Positions 54,895 to 63,211 of a stretch of 64,000 nt of DNA are shown here, piece by piece (position 1 is the stretch's first letter; every line of letters begins with the position of its first letter). Under the pieces are notes generated by a model. That model worked only from the letters and a program-made list of their open reading frames with translations. It was not told the origin of the DNA and ran no database searches. The stretch is from Burkholderia paludis. Its GTDB lineage: Bacteria > Pseudomonadota > Gammaproteobacteria > Burkholderiales > Burkholderiaceae. A program made the translations under genes and the position numbers. The stretch lies in NCBI RefSeq assembly GCF_000732615.1, contig NZ_JPGL01000038.1:23524-87523 (forward strand). The letters are read 5' to 3'.

Positions 54895-56241
54895 ATGAGT
54901 TATTCGGCCAAGGTGCTGTGGGGGGAAGGGCTGTTCCTCCGGCCCCAACACTTTCAGCGACAGGACGCGTACCACGAGGCGCGCCTGTTCGAATCGATCC
55001 AGGCGATCCAGCCGTACAACTGGGGCGTGCGCTCGGTGCGCATCGACCGCGACGCGCTCGGCAGCAACGTGCTGCGGATCGCCGAACTCGCGCTCGTGTT
55101 CCCGGACGGTGCGCTGTATGCCGCGCCGCAGGCCGACGACCTGCCGCCGCCGATCGCGCTGGACACGCTGCCCGAGGGCATCAACGATTTCGTGTTCTAT
55201 CTCGCGCTGCACCCGCTGCGCGAGAACGGCACCAACTACAGCGACGACCCCGCCGCCGGCTTCATGACGCGTTTCGTCAGCGACCAGACGAGCGTCGCCG
55301 ACAATTTCACCGACGCGGCCGAGGCCGACATCACGTTCCTCAAGACGCAGGTCAAGCTGATCGCGCACAGCGAACCGCGCGACCAGCTCCTGTCGGTGCC
55401 GCTCGTGCGGGTGCGCCGCACCGCGACGTCCGGTTTCGAGATCGACGACAGCTTCGTGCCGCCGTGCCTCGCGATCGACGCCTCGCCGATCCTGCACCAG
55501 CGGCTGCGCCAGCTGGTCGACGCACTGCAGGCGAAGGTGAACGCGCTGTACGGCTTCCATCGCGAGCCGTCGAAGAACATCATCGAGTTCCGCTCGGGCG
55601 ACATCGCGTCGTTCTGGCTGCTGCATACCGCGAACGCGGCGTTCGCGACACTCGCGCACCTGCACCAGCACGCGGCGCTGCATCCCGAGCGGCTGTTCCA
55701 GGAACTGCTGCGGCTCGCGGGCCAGCTGATGACGTTCTCGAAGGGCTATACGCTCGCCGACCTGCCCGTCTATCGCCACGACGATCCGGGCCCGAGCTTC
55801 GCGCGTCTCGACCTGATGCTGCGCGAACTGCTCGACACCGTGATCTCGACGCGCTACTTCGCGATCACGCTCGACGAGGTGCGTCCGTCGTTCCATCTTG
55901 GCCGTCTCGATTCGGGCAAGATCGACGACAAGACCGAGTTCTACCTGGCGGTATCCGCCGACATGCCGAGCGTCGAGCTCGTCGACGCGGTGCCGGCCCG
56001 CTTCAAGGTCGGCGCGCCCGACGACGTCGACAAGCTCGTGCTGTCGGCGATGCCGGGCGTACGGCTGTCGTACACGCCGCAGGTGCCGCCCGCGATCCCG
56101 GTGCGGCCCGGCGCCTGCTACTTCGCGCTCGATTCGCGCAGCGCGCTGTACGAGCGCATGCTGCAGGCCCAGTCCGCGATGATCTACGCGCCGACTGGCA
56201 TCAATGACCTGAAGTTCGAACTGATCGCGGTCACATCATGA
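54895..56241 (+). CDS. tssK: T6SS baseplate adaptor TssK
   Basis: This 448-residue protein is trimeric and links the baseplate wedge to the TssL/TssM membrane complex. The invariant opening VLWGEGLFLRPQHFQRQDAY and the late AVSADMPSVELVDAVPARFK and MPGVRLSYTPQVPPAIPVRP blocks identify it. Full length. The stop overlaps the tssL start by ATGA. Confidence 0.97.
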   Translation: MSYSAKVLWGEGLFLRPQHFQRQDAYHEARLFESIQAIQPYNWGVRSVRIDRDALGSNVLRIAELALVFPDGALYAAPQADDLPPPIALDTLPEGINDFVFYLALHPLRENGTNYSDDPAAGFMTRFVSDQTSVADNFTDAAEADITFLKTQVKLIAHSEPRDQLLSVPLVRVRRTATSGFEIDDSFVPPCLAIDASPILHQRLRQLVDALQAKVNALYGFHREPSKNIIEFRSGDIASFWLLHTANAAFATLAHLHQHAALHPERLFQELLRLAGQLMTFSKGYTLADLPVYRHDDPGPSFARLDLMLRELLDTVISTRYFAITLDEVRPSFHLGRLDSGKIDDKTEFYLAVSADMPSVELVDAVPARFKVGAPDDVDKLVLSAMPGVRLSYTPQVPPAIPVRPGACYFALDSRSALYERMLQAQSAMIYAPTGINDLKFELIAVTS

Positions 56242-57020
56242 GCTACGCGCCCTCCCTGTTCGGCGACAATGCGCCGCCTACCCTGCATAGCCCGGCGTCG
56301 ACGGACTCCGCGTTCCAGGCCCGTTCGCTGCTCGACCTGCTGTACGACGGGTTCTTCATGCTGTTCCTGCTCAAGAACGGGCGGGAGCCGGAAAGCGCGA
56401 GCGAGTTCGGCACGCGAATCCAGGAGTTCCTGTCCGACTTCGAGCGCGGCGCGAAGAAGCTGAATATCGCGGCCGAAGACGTGTACGGCGCGAAGTTCGC
56501 ATTCTGCGCGGCCATCGACGAGATGGTGCTGTCGTCGCAGTTCAAGATCCGCGCCGACTGGGAGCGCCGGCCGCTGCAGCTCGTGCTGTTCGGCGAGCAA
56601 CTCGCGGGCGAGAAATTCTTCCAGTATCTCGAGGATTGCCGTGCGCAGGGTGCGGTGCGGCTGCAGTCGCTCGAGGTGTTTCATATGTGCCTGCTGCTCG
56701 GGTTCCAGGGGAAGTACCTGCTCGAGGGGCCGGAGAAGCTCGCGTATCTGACGGCGCGACTGGGCGACGAGATCGCGCACATGAAGGGCAAGCGCGCACC
56801 GTTTGCGCCGCATTGGCCGCTGCCGGATCAGATCGCGCACCGGTTGAAGCGCGAGGTGCCGGTGTGGGCGATCGGGGCGGTGTTCGCGCTGGTGGCGCTG
56901 CTCGGGTACATCGGGCTCAACACGTATCTGAAGGACAAGACGCTGCAGGCGCTCGCGCCTTATTCGCAGGTGATCAAGGTCGGGCCGGAGTCGGCGAATC
57001 TGACGATTTCGCTGCCTTGA
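56238..57020 (+). CDS. tssL: T6SS inner-membrane protein TssL (DotU)
   Basis: This 260-residue protein has a cytoplasmic hook domain (SLLDLLYDGFFMLFLLKNGR; GAKFAFCAAIDEMVLSSQFK) and one C-terminal membrane helix (VPVWAIGAVFALVALLGYIG, about 213-233) with a short periplasmic tail. It lacks the peptidoglycan-binding OmpA extension of some TssL proteins, so the separate OmpA-like gene at 41814 probably supplies that function. It is the last core T6SS gene in this direction and is followed by a terminator. Confidence 0.96.
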   Translation: MSYAPSLFGDNAPPTLHSPASTDSAFQARSLLDLLYDGFFMLFLLKNGREPESASEFGTRIQEFLSDFERGAKKLNIAAEDVYGAKFAFCAAIDEMVLSSQFKIRADWERRPLQLVLFGEQLAGEKFFQYLEDCRAQGAVRLQSLEVFHMCLLLGFQGKYLLEGPEKLAYLTARLGDEIAHMKGKRAPFAPHWPLPDQIAHRLKREVPVWAIGAVFALVALLGYIGLNTYLKDKTLQALAPYSQVIKVGPESANLTISLP

Positions 57021-57054
57021 CGGGCGGCGGTTTCTCGAACCTCGCTTCACGATG

Positions 57055-57082
57055 AAAAGGACCGCCCCGGCGGTCCTTTTTG
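57055..57082 (+). terminator. Terminator after tssL
   Basis: AAAAGGACCGCC-CC-GGCGGTCC-TTTTT ends the tssJKL unit and, read leftward, also suits the immunity cluster that stops at 57115. Confidence 0.9.
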
Positions 57083-57114
57083 GTTGCGGCGTACGGTTTT
57101 CGTCGTGCGCGCGG

Positions 57115-57810
57115 CTACTCGCCGTTCGAATCCAGATCGAGGAAGTCGTCGTGGCGATCGTAGTGATCGAGACAGCGGACGAGGTCGTCGATCGACGCGC
57201 CCGGTTTCTGACGAAAGGCCAGATCGACGACGTCCTGGAAGTGCTCGCACGAGCAGCGGAATACGTAACCAAGCTCCGCGACCCGCTCGGGGTAGCTCTC
57301 GCGATCCTCGTCGTCGACCTGTACCTTGTCGCCGATATGGATCGTCTGCTGCGGATACCAGCCGGCGTCGCCGTCATCTCCATACACGTCGTATCGCCAC
57401 GCCGGATCGTAGCCCTCCGGCCGTTCGGCCTTCGCTCGCACAACCGCGATGAAGTCGGCAAGCGTGAACGTCCTGTTCTTGAAATCTGCCGGGCCGCGAA
57501 TCTGCAATCCGATGCGCTCGCATTCGATACGCGCCAGCAATCGCTCGACCCTGTCACGCTCGCACGCCAGCACGCCGGCATCGGTGTCGCGTGCCGCCGC
57601 AAGCGCCCGCTCCAGGAACAGACGCGCCGATCCGCCGCGTGACGTCTCACACATCAGATCGCCCAGTGCGACGAGCGACTGGGCGAGCGCAACGCGATCG
57701 CCCTCCTGCCCGGCCTCGGTCAGCGCAAGATGGAGAGCGGCTTCGCCGCGATCCGTCATGCCACGATCGAGCAACATCAGCGCCTTGCGAAAGGTCTGCC
57801 GCGCACTCAC
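57115..57810 (-). CDS. TPR-like protein with DUF7716-type C-terminus, possible immunity protein
   Basis: This 231-residue protein has a helical TPR-like N-terminal half (FRKALMLLDRGMTDRGEAAL, LFLERALAAARDTDAGV). The C-terminal half resembles the DUF7716 family: TLADFIAVVRAK, WYPQQTIHIGDKVQVDDED, then ASIDDLVRCLDHYDRHDDFL. I rate the family match as moderate. DUF7716-like domains recur beside toxin genes, and this one ends a leftward row of immunity-type genes. It is likely cytoplasmic; the cognate toxin is unknown. Confidence 0.72.
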   Translation of the reverse strand: MSARQTFRKALMLLDRGMTDRGEAALHLALTEAGQEGDRVALAQSLVALGDLMCETSRGGSARLFLERALAAARDTDAGVLACERDRVERLLARIECERIGLQIRGPADFKNRTFTLADFIAVVRAKAERPEGYDPAWRYDVYGDDGDAGWYPQQTIHIGDKVQVDDEDRESYPERVAELGYVFRCSCEHFQDVVDLAFRQKPGASIDDLVRCLDHYDRHDDFLDLDSNGE

Positions 57811-57844
57811 CGCGACGCCCCGTTGCCGGACAGATCCGTCAGGC

Positions 57845-58285
57845 TCATTTCCCGCGCCCCTCCGTGCAGCCCCGCATCGACAGAAAAGCCGAGAAACCGT
57901 CGGCTACCGGCGTCGTCTCGCCCGTCTCGTGCGACCAAAGGACGACGACCGGCTCGCACATTGCCCCGGTTCGGTCGTAGTCGAAGCAGTAGTAGTCCCC
58001 AGTCCCGAACTCGGCAAACGGCAACAAGTGCGAGAAATCGGCATCCGTATGGTCGAAATTGTCTCGCCACGCGCGCCAGCCTTCGTCGTAGCGCCGCACG
58101 ATCGAATTCCACGTCCTGCGCGGATTGCGTGCATCGAAGACGGGGAACACGGGCAGTCCGCCGAGCGACCGGCCATTGTTGAGCCGCAGCCATTCCTTGA
58201 ACGAGCGCGGCAACGCGCGGCCGAGTGCGGCTTCGGCCGCCTCGATTTCTGCCAAAGTCGTACCGATGGTTGGCGTCCCGGTCAT
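57845..58285 (-). CDS. SUKH (SMI1/KNR4) immunity protein
   Basis: This acidic protein of about 146 residues has the SMI1/KNR4 pattern: IEAAEAALGRALPRSFKEWL, then LNNGRSLGGLPVFPV, and the aromatic DYYCFDYDRTGAMCEPVVVLW strand pair leading to GFSAFLSM. SUKH proteins act as immunity to many polymorphic toxins (family knowledge). The ATG at 58285 has GGAGGAAAA upstream and is preferred to 58414. The next gene follows after 34 bp. No cognate toxin gene is adjacent. Confidence 0.85.
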   Translation of the reverse strand: MTGTPTIGTTLAEIEAAEAALGRALPRSFKEWLRLNNGRSLGGLPVFPVFDARNPRRTWNSIVRRYDEGWRAWRDNFDHTDADFSHLLPFAEFGTGDYYCFDYDRTGAMCEPVVVLWSHETGETTPVADGFSAFLSMRGCTEGRGK

Positions 58286-58329
58286 CGAGCGGTTTTCCTC
58301 CAGGTTCGCGGCGGATGTATCGGCGTATC

Positions 58330-58356
58330 GGCCGGGGCGGCCGGGGCGGCCGGGGC
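58330..58356. repeat. Three tandem copies of a 9-mer
   Basis: GGCCGGGGC is repeated three times without mismatch in the 250-bp gap upstream of the SUKH gene. The rest of that gap (58286-58537) shows no convincing gene. Confidence 0.8.
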
Positions 58357-58537
58357 GGCGACATCGCGTGGAATCGACGACGCCGCGGCACTGGCTTGCG
58401 TGATGTTGTCGCATTGCGCTTGCGTCATGCGGGCTATCCTCGGTTCGGCCTGGCCGCCCCGGGAATCGACAATCGACAACCTTCTCATCCCGGGCTCCGC
58501 AGACTGCTCCGATATACCCGCGTTCGGCTTCGCACCG

Positions 58538-59026
58538 TCACGGCTCGATCCACCAGTCGAGCAGCGTATCGTCGTCCGGATCCTCGAAATTCCGGTAGAT
58601 GTTCGCGTAATACCATGCGAGGCCGGTTCTCGCCGTGAAGCTGTCGAACACCTCGCGGATGCGCTCCCCGCCGATCCGGTACGGTACCGAAAGCGCGAGC
58701 GAGCCGCCGTAACGGCCGTCGAGTGTGCCGTTCAGTCCGGACTCGACGTCGCTCGCGAGCCGATCGATCTCGTGATCGGGGATCGCATCACCGTATATCT
58801 GGATACAGTAGTTGCCGCCCCGCTTCAATACCGTGGCCGGACGCACGGGGTCGTCTATGCGAACAAGATCGCCTTTCGCCAGATTCAGCGCGAGGCCGGG
58901 CGATGCCAACAGTTCGTAGATGCCCGGCTCGACCTGACGCGCGGGAAGTTCTTCGTGAACGGGCGCGCTTCCGGAGCTGCCGGCATAGACGTAGATCAGT
59001 TCGACATCCTGGTCGCGGCCGTTCAT
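58538..59026 (-). CDS. DUF4265-like protein
   Basis: This protein of about 162 residues reads as a DUF4265 member: YELLASPGLALNLAKGDLVR (about 37-56) corresponds to the family's ribbon after a Glu-rich strand, followed by VLKRGGNYCIQIYGDAIPDH. It ends in an acidic, Trp-rich tail (DDDTLLDWWIEP). DUF4265 proteins are often found among immunity genes; no activity is known. A GTG at 59047, overlapping the previous stop, is an equally possible start and would add 7 residues. Confidence 0.72.
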   Translation of the reverse strand: MNGRDQDVELIYVYAGSSGSAPVHEELPARQVEPGIYELLASPGLALNLAKGDLVRIDDPVRPATVLKRGGNYCIQIYGDAIPDHEIDRLASDVESGLNGTLDGRYGGSLALSVPYRIGGERIREVFDSFTARTGLAWYYANIYRNFEDPDDDTLLDWWIEP

Positions 59027-59043
59027 TTCATGCTCGCCTTTAT

Positions 59044-59625
59044 TCACCCGTCGATCATCTCCATGAAAACCGGTACATCCGCATCCGGTAGTGCCTCACC
59101 CATCCGCGACCGGATCTCGGCAAGGAATGCCGGCCGGATTTCATACGTGTCGTCGAAGATATCGCGTGAGTACTTCCCGACGAACAGCTCACACCAGATA
59201 CATAGCGCGTGAGCGAAATGCACAAGGGATGGCGCGACGCGCAACGGCGCCCAGCTGCCCGCGCCGTGGCGATCGAACAGCACTTCGCCTTCCGGCACGA
59301 CGATAACCGGATCGCCGCCCATCTGACCCAGCGCGATCCAGTCGTCGCACCATCCGGACAGACGCCGCCCCGATGCGTCGACGCGATAGCCGGTCTGGCC
59401 AATCGTGAGATTCGCCTCGTTGCCGTACAACACGAGATCGTCGGCAAGCCACGGAATCGACAGATCGACGCCGTCGAGCGCGGCGAACCATGCGGTCATT
59501 GCCGGGCCGACAGCGTGGCGCCCGGTGAGTGTCGCGTGATCGGGCTCACGCGCGCCGATGCCTGCGTGCGCGTCCACCATGTCGCGAATTTCGACGACGC
59601 ATTGCTTCAGGTCCCGAATCGGCAT
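59044..59625 (-). CDS. SUKH-like (SMI1/KNR4) protein
   Basis: This protein of about 193 residues has the central SUKH block DDWIALGQMGGDPVIVVPEG, then VLFDRHGAGSW and the helix SLVHFAHALCIWCELFVGKY. The N-terminal half is divergent. AGGAG lies 5 bp before ATG 59625; the codon just upstream is also ATG (59628). It probably serves as cytoplasmic immunity. It overlaps the start region of the next gene, so the two are likely translated from one mRNA. Confidence 0.78.
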   Translation of the reverse strand: MPIRDLKQCVVEIRDMVDAHAGIGAREPDHATLTGRHAVGPAMTAWFAALDGVDLSIPWLADDLVLYGNEANLTIGQTGYRVDASGRRLSGWCDDWIALGQMGGDPVIVVPEGEVLFDRHGAGSWAPLRVAPSLVHFAHALCIWCELFVGKYSRDIFDDTYEIRPAFLAEIRSRMGEALPDADVPVFMEMIDG

Positions 59626-59748
59626 CATGTCTCCTGTTGACGTAACGTGTCGTCGAATCGACTGCGAACGATAGCGGCCCCGCATCGATCATGCAGGCGC
59701 GCCGTGAAATTCCGCCAGACGTTGGCGGCGAATAATAATGTTGCCGGC

Positions 59749-60186
59749 TTAACCTTCGACTGCCTCGTCGAAATACCACGCCAGGAACGCCGAGAACGTA
59801 GCCCAACGCGCATCGATTTCGCCGGCCATGAAGCTCGCATGTGTGCCCAAATCGTAGTCATGCACGGCACCGGACAGCGTGTCGTACAGGTACATGCCCT
59901 CGCTTTCATCCGACGTCAGCGGCAGCAGATGATCGGCAAACGCATAGCGATCCCGCACGTAATCGAGCGATTCGACGATACCCGAGTAATCGAGCAGATC
60001 CCACAACTCGGCGACTGGACGCGGGCTGGTGAAAGGCCCTTGGTACGCGAGATAAAACACGGCGAAATCGGTGTCGCGCGCGATGCCGAGACGATCGAGC
60101 GCGCCGAGGACGGCCTGCGGGTCGTCGCGTTCAACGTTGCCGGTCTGTTTCGCCAAATGGGCGTACACGTTGTCGGTGATGGTCAT
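59749..60186 (-). CDS. SUKH (SMI1/KNR4) immunity protein
   Basis: This protein of about 145 residues shows a strong SMI1/KNR4 pattern: FAVFYLAYQGPFTSPRPVAE (about 43-62), LLPLTSDESEGMYLYDTLSG, and RWATFSAFLAWYFDE at the end. The ATG at 60186 is preferred over the frame start at 60261. It is separated by about 120 bp from its neighbours, so it may be an independently acquired cassette. Confidence 0.85.
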   Translation of the reverse strand: MTITDNVYAHLAKQTGNVERDDPQAVLGALDRLGIARDTDFAVFYLAYQGPFTSPRPVAELWDLLDYSGIVESLDYVRDRYAFADHLLPLTSDESEGMYLYDTLSGAVHDYDLGTHASFMAGEIDARWATFSAFLAWYFDEAVEG

Positions 60187-60290
60187 TGCGGCTCCGCCCG
60201 ATGTCCGGTCGTCGCGGGTTCTATCGGACGTCAGCGTGGCTGGTGAAGTACGGGAGCACAATGCCCTGCCGTCGGCCTGCTCACGCGTCG

Positions 60291-60614
60291 TCAGAACAGG
60301 ATGAATTCGTCGTTCTCGACGTAGAAGACGAACGCGTCGAGCAACTGCGCAACGCTCGGTTCGTCGACCTGATCGTGAGCGTTGATCACAATTTCCTCGA
60401 TCATCGTGTTGCTCAGCGTGACGCGCCAGCCGGGTTGGAGTGTCACGGTCGATGCCGCGATTTCATCCGCGTCTGCGGCTTTCAGGTCTTCGGTGAATTT
60501 GCCCTCGGTGTCGGGCGTCCACGGCATCGGCGGCAGGCAAAGCCATCCGGCGAAGTCGCCCGGGTGTTCGAGAATGTGCTTCAGCGACGCTTCGGTCGTG
60601 ATCGTTGTCGACAT
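60291..60614 (-). CDS. DUF7716-type protein, probable immunity
   Basis: This 107-residue acidic protein resembles the DUF7716 family: LKHILEHPGDFAGWLCLPPM at the start and VAQLLDAFVFYVENDEFILF at the end, where family members have a Tyr/Asn-Asp-Asp/Glu-Phe signature. It shares that closing pattern with the C-terminus of the gene at 57115. The role is inferred from the neighbourhood only. Confidence 0.75.
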   Translation of the reverse strand: MSTTITTEASLKHILEHPGDFAGWLCLPPMPWTPDTEGKFTEDLKAADADEIAASTVTLQPGWRVTLSNTMIEEIVINAHDQVDEPSVAQLLDAFVFYVENDEFILF

Positions 60615-60773
60615 GGGAATTGCAGTGATAACTGGGGTAGTCGGTCGGAACAGCCAAGCGGCGGTTGCAAAAATACGTCACTCGCAACGCTCAAGTGATC
60701 GACGTCGCGATTATGCCCGTTCCTGCAGTGTGAACAACACGTCAGACTGCATGCTCGACCGATGGCAAGCAGA

Positions 60774-61115
60774 TCATGCCGGATACCCGAAATATACGAT
60801 GTCGAATGCGTCGATCCAGTGCGCGAACTCGTCCGGCAGCACGTCACGCAAACATTCGACAGCTTCGATCCGCTTGTCGGATGCGAACGTCACCACGTCT
60901 TGTGTCGAGGCACCGTGAATGGTCAAGACGATCAGGCTGCCGCATTTCCCGGCAAACGCAGCACGCCGACAGGCGCCTGGATCCTCAACGTCATCGAAAA
61001 ACACGACTCCCGACGTCGTCAGATCTTCCTCCCGACAACGAACATAGCCCCAGTCCGCGATCCTGACCGGGTGTGCGTGAAACGCGGCTTCAAGCGAGGA
61101 ATAATGGACCGTCAT
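60774..61115 (-). CDS. Small protein of unknown function in the immunity row
   Basis: This 113-residue acidic protein opens YSSLEAAFHAHPVRIADWGY and ends HWIDAFDIVYFGYPA. I do not recognise a family; the W/Y opening followed by an acidic strand is loosely like the DUF7716 proteins next door. It has no signal or membrane segment. Its length, charge and position suggest another immunity protein. Upstream, a 24-codon frame (MNKRFAINADRLLNAGIW) ends at its ATG and may be a leader or remnant. Confidence 0.6.
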   Translation of the reverse strand: MTVHYSSLEAAFHAHPVRIADWGYVRCREEDLTTSGVVFFDDVEDPGACRRAAFAGKCGSLIVLTIHGASTQDVVTFASDKRIEAVECLRDVLPDEFAHWIDAFDIVYFGYPA

Positions 61116-61255
61116 CTTTGTCGCGGCCGCGTCCAGATGCCTGCGTTGAGCAGCCGGTCAGCGTTGATAGCGAATCGTTTATTCATACTCAATCTTTGAA
61201 CCACGCGATCGAATCCGAAATAATCACCTCTTTCAAACCGAGCAAGGCATCTCAC

Positions 61256-61773
61256 TCAACCACCCGAATAAACTGGAATTTCCCCTTCTGGAAACCCTCC
61301 TTTCCACCCGCAAGGAATACCATCCCTTCTATAAATATCATACACTTTATCACTCACCGGAAGCCGATCATCAAAAAATGTCACATTCACGAGCAATACG
61401 TAAAAATCCCCACAAATCACATCGATAATTTATTCCAAAATACCAATCCCCTCCCCCTTGAAATAATATCCGGCATTACCTCACCATCAAACACATCAGA
61501 TCCAATTTGATAAAATTTGCCACCCAGACCCAAATCATCTTCCAAATTCACTCCCTCAACCGTTCGAGCGTTACCCTCCAAGATATGAATCCAATACCGA
61601 TACCCACCACCCTTAATTACATCCACATCTTGATCGCAAGCGAATATCTCGGCATTCTCTGCATTATTTACAATAATTTCACTTTCTCGAGATACGAATC
61701 CGCCCCACAAAAAATCGGCCCATTTATCAGAGAAAGAAGCATTCTCACAGACGCCCAAAGCTTCGACACGCAC
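61256..61773 (-). pseudogene. AT-rich gene broken by a one-base frameshift
   Basis: The open frame from GTG 61773 stops at 61417 after ...RGRGLVFWNKLSM. In the next frame the code continues without a stop as IIDVICGDFYVLLVNV, VYDIYRRDGIPCGWKGG, then FPEGEIPVYSGG and a stop at 61256. Adding one A in the AAA near 61428-61432 would join them into a protein of about 172 residues. Codon use is AT-rich, unlike the core genome. No known family is recognised, but size and context suggest a former immunity gene. A sequencing error would have the same look. Confidence 0.65.
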
Positions 61774-61916
61774 AAATCTTGATTACCCACAAATCGCCTT
61801 GAATTTCAAATTTACCCAAAATATCGCCGCACGTCGGTTGCCCCTCGCCAGTTAACTATCGAATTATTGCTTCTCGCAAGCGTCGCCCCGCACTTCTTGC
61901 AATCCCTCATCAACAT
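61745..61916 (-). pseudogene. Short decayed ORF upstream of the frameshifted gene
   Basis: From ATG 61916 (AAGGTGG upstream) the code reads MLMRDCKKCGATLARSNN and stops after 34 codons at a TAA. Removing one G from GGG just before it would continue as GKFEIQGDLWVIKICACRSF to a stop at 61745. It overlaps the start of the next broken gene, and both may once have been one gene. The pair of cysteines in DCKKCGA suggests a small metal-binding site. Low certainty. Confidence 0.35.
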
Positions 61917-61952
61917 TACCACCTTAAATCTACCGACGGCATTCATCAATCG

Positions 61953-62372
61953 TCACGCACTCACAGCCAAATCCGGAAGAGAGATACTGCTTCCTTCCAA
62001 TATACACATCGCTTCATCCAAAAATCTCAAAGGAAGATCCGTCCTTTCTCCATAGAGATCGACAATTCCGACCTCCACCACATTATCTACCAAAATTAAA
62101 AAATCGCACAAATCCTCGCCGTGCAGCATGTCTTTAAGACTATCTGGCATTGGGTCCCCTCGCCCGTTTAGATCAAGCAATGTCCCTCGTGAATCCCATT
62201 CCGCCATGCTTCGACTCGAAGCCATCGAATCCAGATGACTCAGCAAGGCGTCAATAGCCGGGTGAGAAATATCCTTATATTCACAGTATCGCCTCAAGCA
62301 CAAAGATGCATAGAGTTGCCTTCCCTCAGAAGAACAACTCGACAATCTTTTAAGCAACTCAATTCTATTCAT
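61953..62372 (-). CDS. Small AT-rich gene of unknown function, possible immunity protein
   Basis: This protein of about 139 residues is helical at the start (IELLKRLSSCSSEGRQLYAS) with an acidic second half (EDLCDFLILVDNVVEVGIVD). It has no signal peptide or membrane helix, and I recognise no family. The DNA is clearly more AT-rich than at 57-61 kb, a sign of transfer. It lies between decayed genes and the SymE-like remnant. The ATG at 62372 is favoured over a GTG at 62381. The ribosome site is weak. Confidence 0.55.
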   Translation of the reverse strand: MNRIELLKRLSSCSSEGRQLYASLCLRRYCEYKDISHPAIDALLSHLDSMASSRSMAEWDSRGTLLDLNGRGDPMPDSLKDMLHGEDLCDFLILVDNVVEVGIVDLYGERTDLPLRFLDEAMCILEGSSISLPDLAVSA

Positions 62373-62732
62373 GATGACCACATCGTCGAATCAAATTCAT
62401 ATTAAACTTCTTGAGCAACGAATTACACCAAGCATTGCCCCTTGTCCATATCACGAACTCTACTCATACTATTTTTACTACGTACGCTGGCAACAGATGC
62501 CGTTGTGCCATCTAAACCTTGGAAACAATCATCGCAATGCTATTCGGTCGCAGCGATACCGGAAAACTTTGCGCTTTATCTGCAAGCCTGCCTGCGAGTT
62601 TGCCGCTCAAGCCCAGAGGACGGTCGTCTCTCGTTCAACGGAATTGCCCATACTAATTGAGCCGCAATGGTACCGTCGCCAGTGACGCACACTCATCCAT
62701 TCGCATGCTGTCTATTCCCGCGTGCTGCAGGC
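62373..62732. other. 360-bp stretch with only coding remnants
   Basis: No intact gene. On the minus strand a 41-codon frame from 62634 to the stop at 62512 reads SGKLAGRLADKAQSFPVSLR then PNSIAMIVSKV, which looks like the end of a protein, perhaps a lost toxin tip. The plus-strand frames here look random. Confidence 0.3.
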
Positions 62733-62943
62733 ATGCATCCTCATAGGCAACGTGCTCACCATCGCATTGCGAAGCCAAGAAAGCATCGATTCTCTGAAAT
62801 TCGACATCCGAAGCAATATCAACTGCATAGAGCGATAACCCGTTGGTTCCTCTGGCTCAAGATCTCAGGCCGCTGGCTGACACACGACGTAGGTTTCCAC
62901 GCAGGGCAGAAGCTCCGCGTTCACGTCGAACACGGCAAGCTCA
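62733..62943 (+). pseudogene. SymE-like toxin remnant
   Basis: The plus-strand frame from ATG 62733 contains RWFLWLKISGRWLTHDVGFH then AGQKLRVHVEHGKL, which is the core of the SymE type I toxin family (AbrB-like fold, RNA or nucleic acid targeting). After GKL the natural C-terminus is missing: the frame runs on into the antisense of the Imm53 gene. It is therefore probably truncated and inactive. SymE-like genes commonly accompany rhs loci. The end coordinate marks the last family-like residues, not a stop codon. Confidence 0.6.
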
Positions 62944-63211
62944 ACCAATCGACAACGAGCGCCAGTAGTTCATTCAGATTACCAGGACCACCGTACCCGA
63001 CGAATTCCGTTTCGGTTGCCTTCACCGTGATCCAATTTTCTTCATCGCGCTCTGCATTCATATCGACAGGCTTCCTCCCTGACGCACCGCTTACCTTGAC
63101 CCTCCAGCCCGGGTTGTCAATATTGGTAATCTCGACGCCATAAGAGTGCTCCCAAACATCGTCGCATTGGGAGGTATACCAGTTTTGCAAAGCATCAATC
63201 AGATCACTCAT
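62921..63211 (-). CDS. Imm53-family immunity protein
   Basis: This protein of about 96 residues matches Imm53: LQNWYTSQCDDVWEHSYGVE, then ITNIDNPGWRVKVSG, and the late VGYGGPGNLNELLALVVDWL. Its ATG (63211) overlaps the stop of the Rhs toxin tip by 4 bp, so toxin and antidote are translationally coupled. A GTG at 63217 is the alternative start. It should neutralise that toxin in the cytoplasm. Confidence 0.88.
   Translation of the reverse strand: MSDLIDALQNWYTSQCDDVWEHSYGVEITNIDNPGWRVKVSGASGRKPVDMNAERDEENWITVKATETEFVGYGGPGNLNELLALVVDWLSLPCST

Noticed and set aside
58282..58488. 68-codon minus-strand frame upstream of the SUKH gene
   Set aside because: It is driven by the GGCCGGGGC 9-mer repeats (Ala-Ala-Pro), and the SUKH start at 58285 has its own ribosome site.
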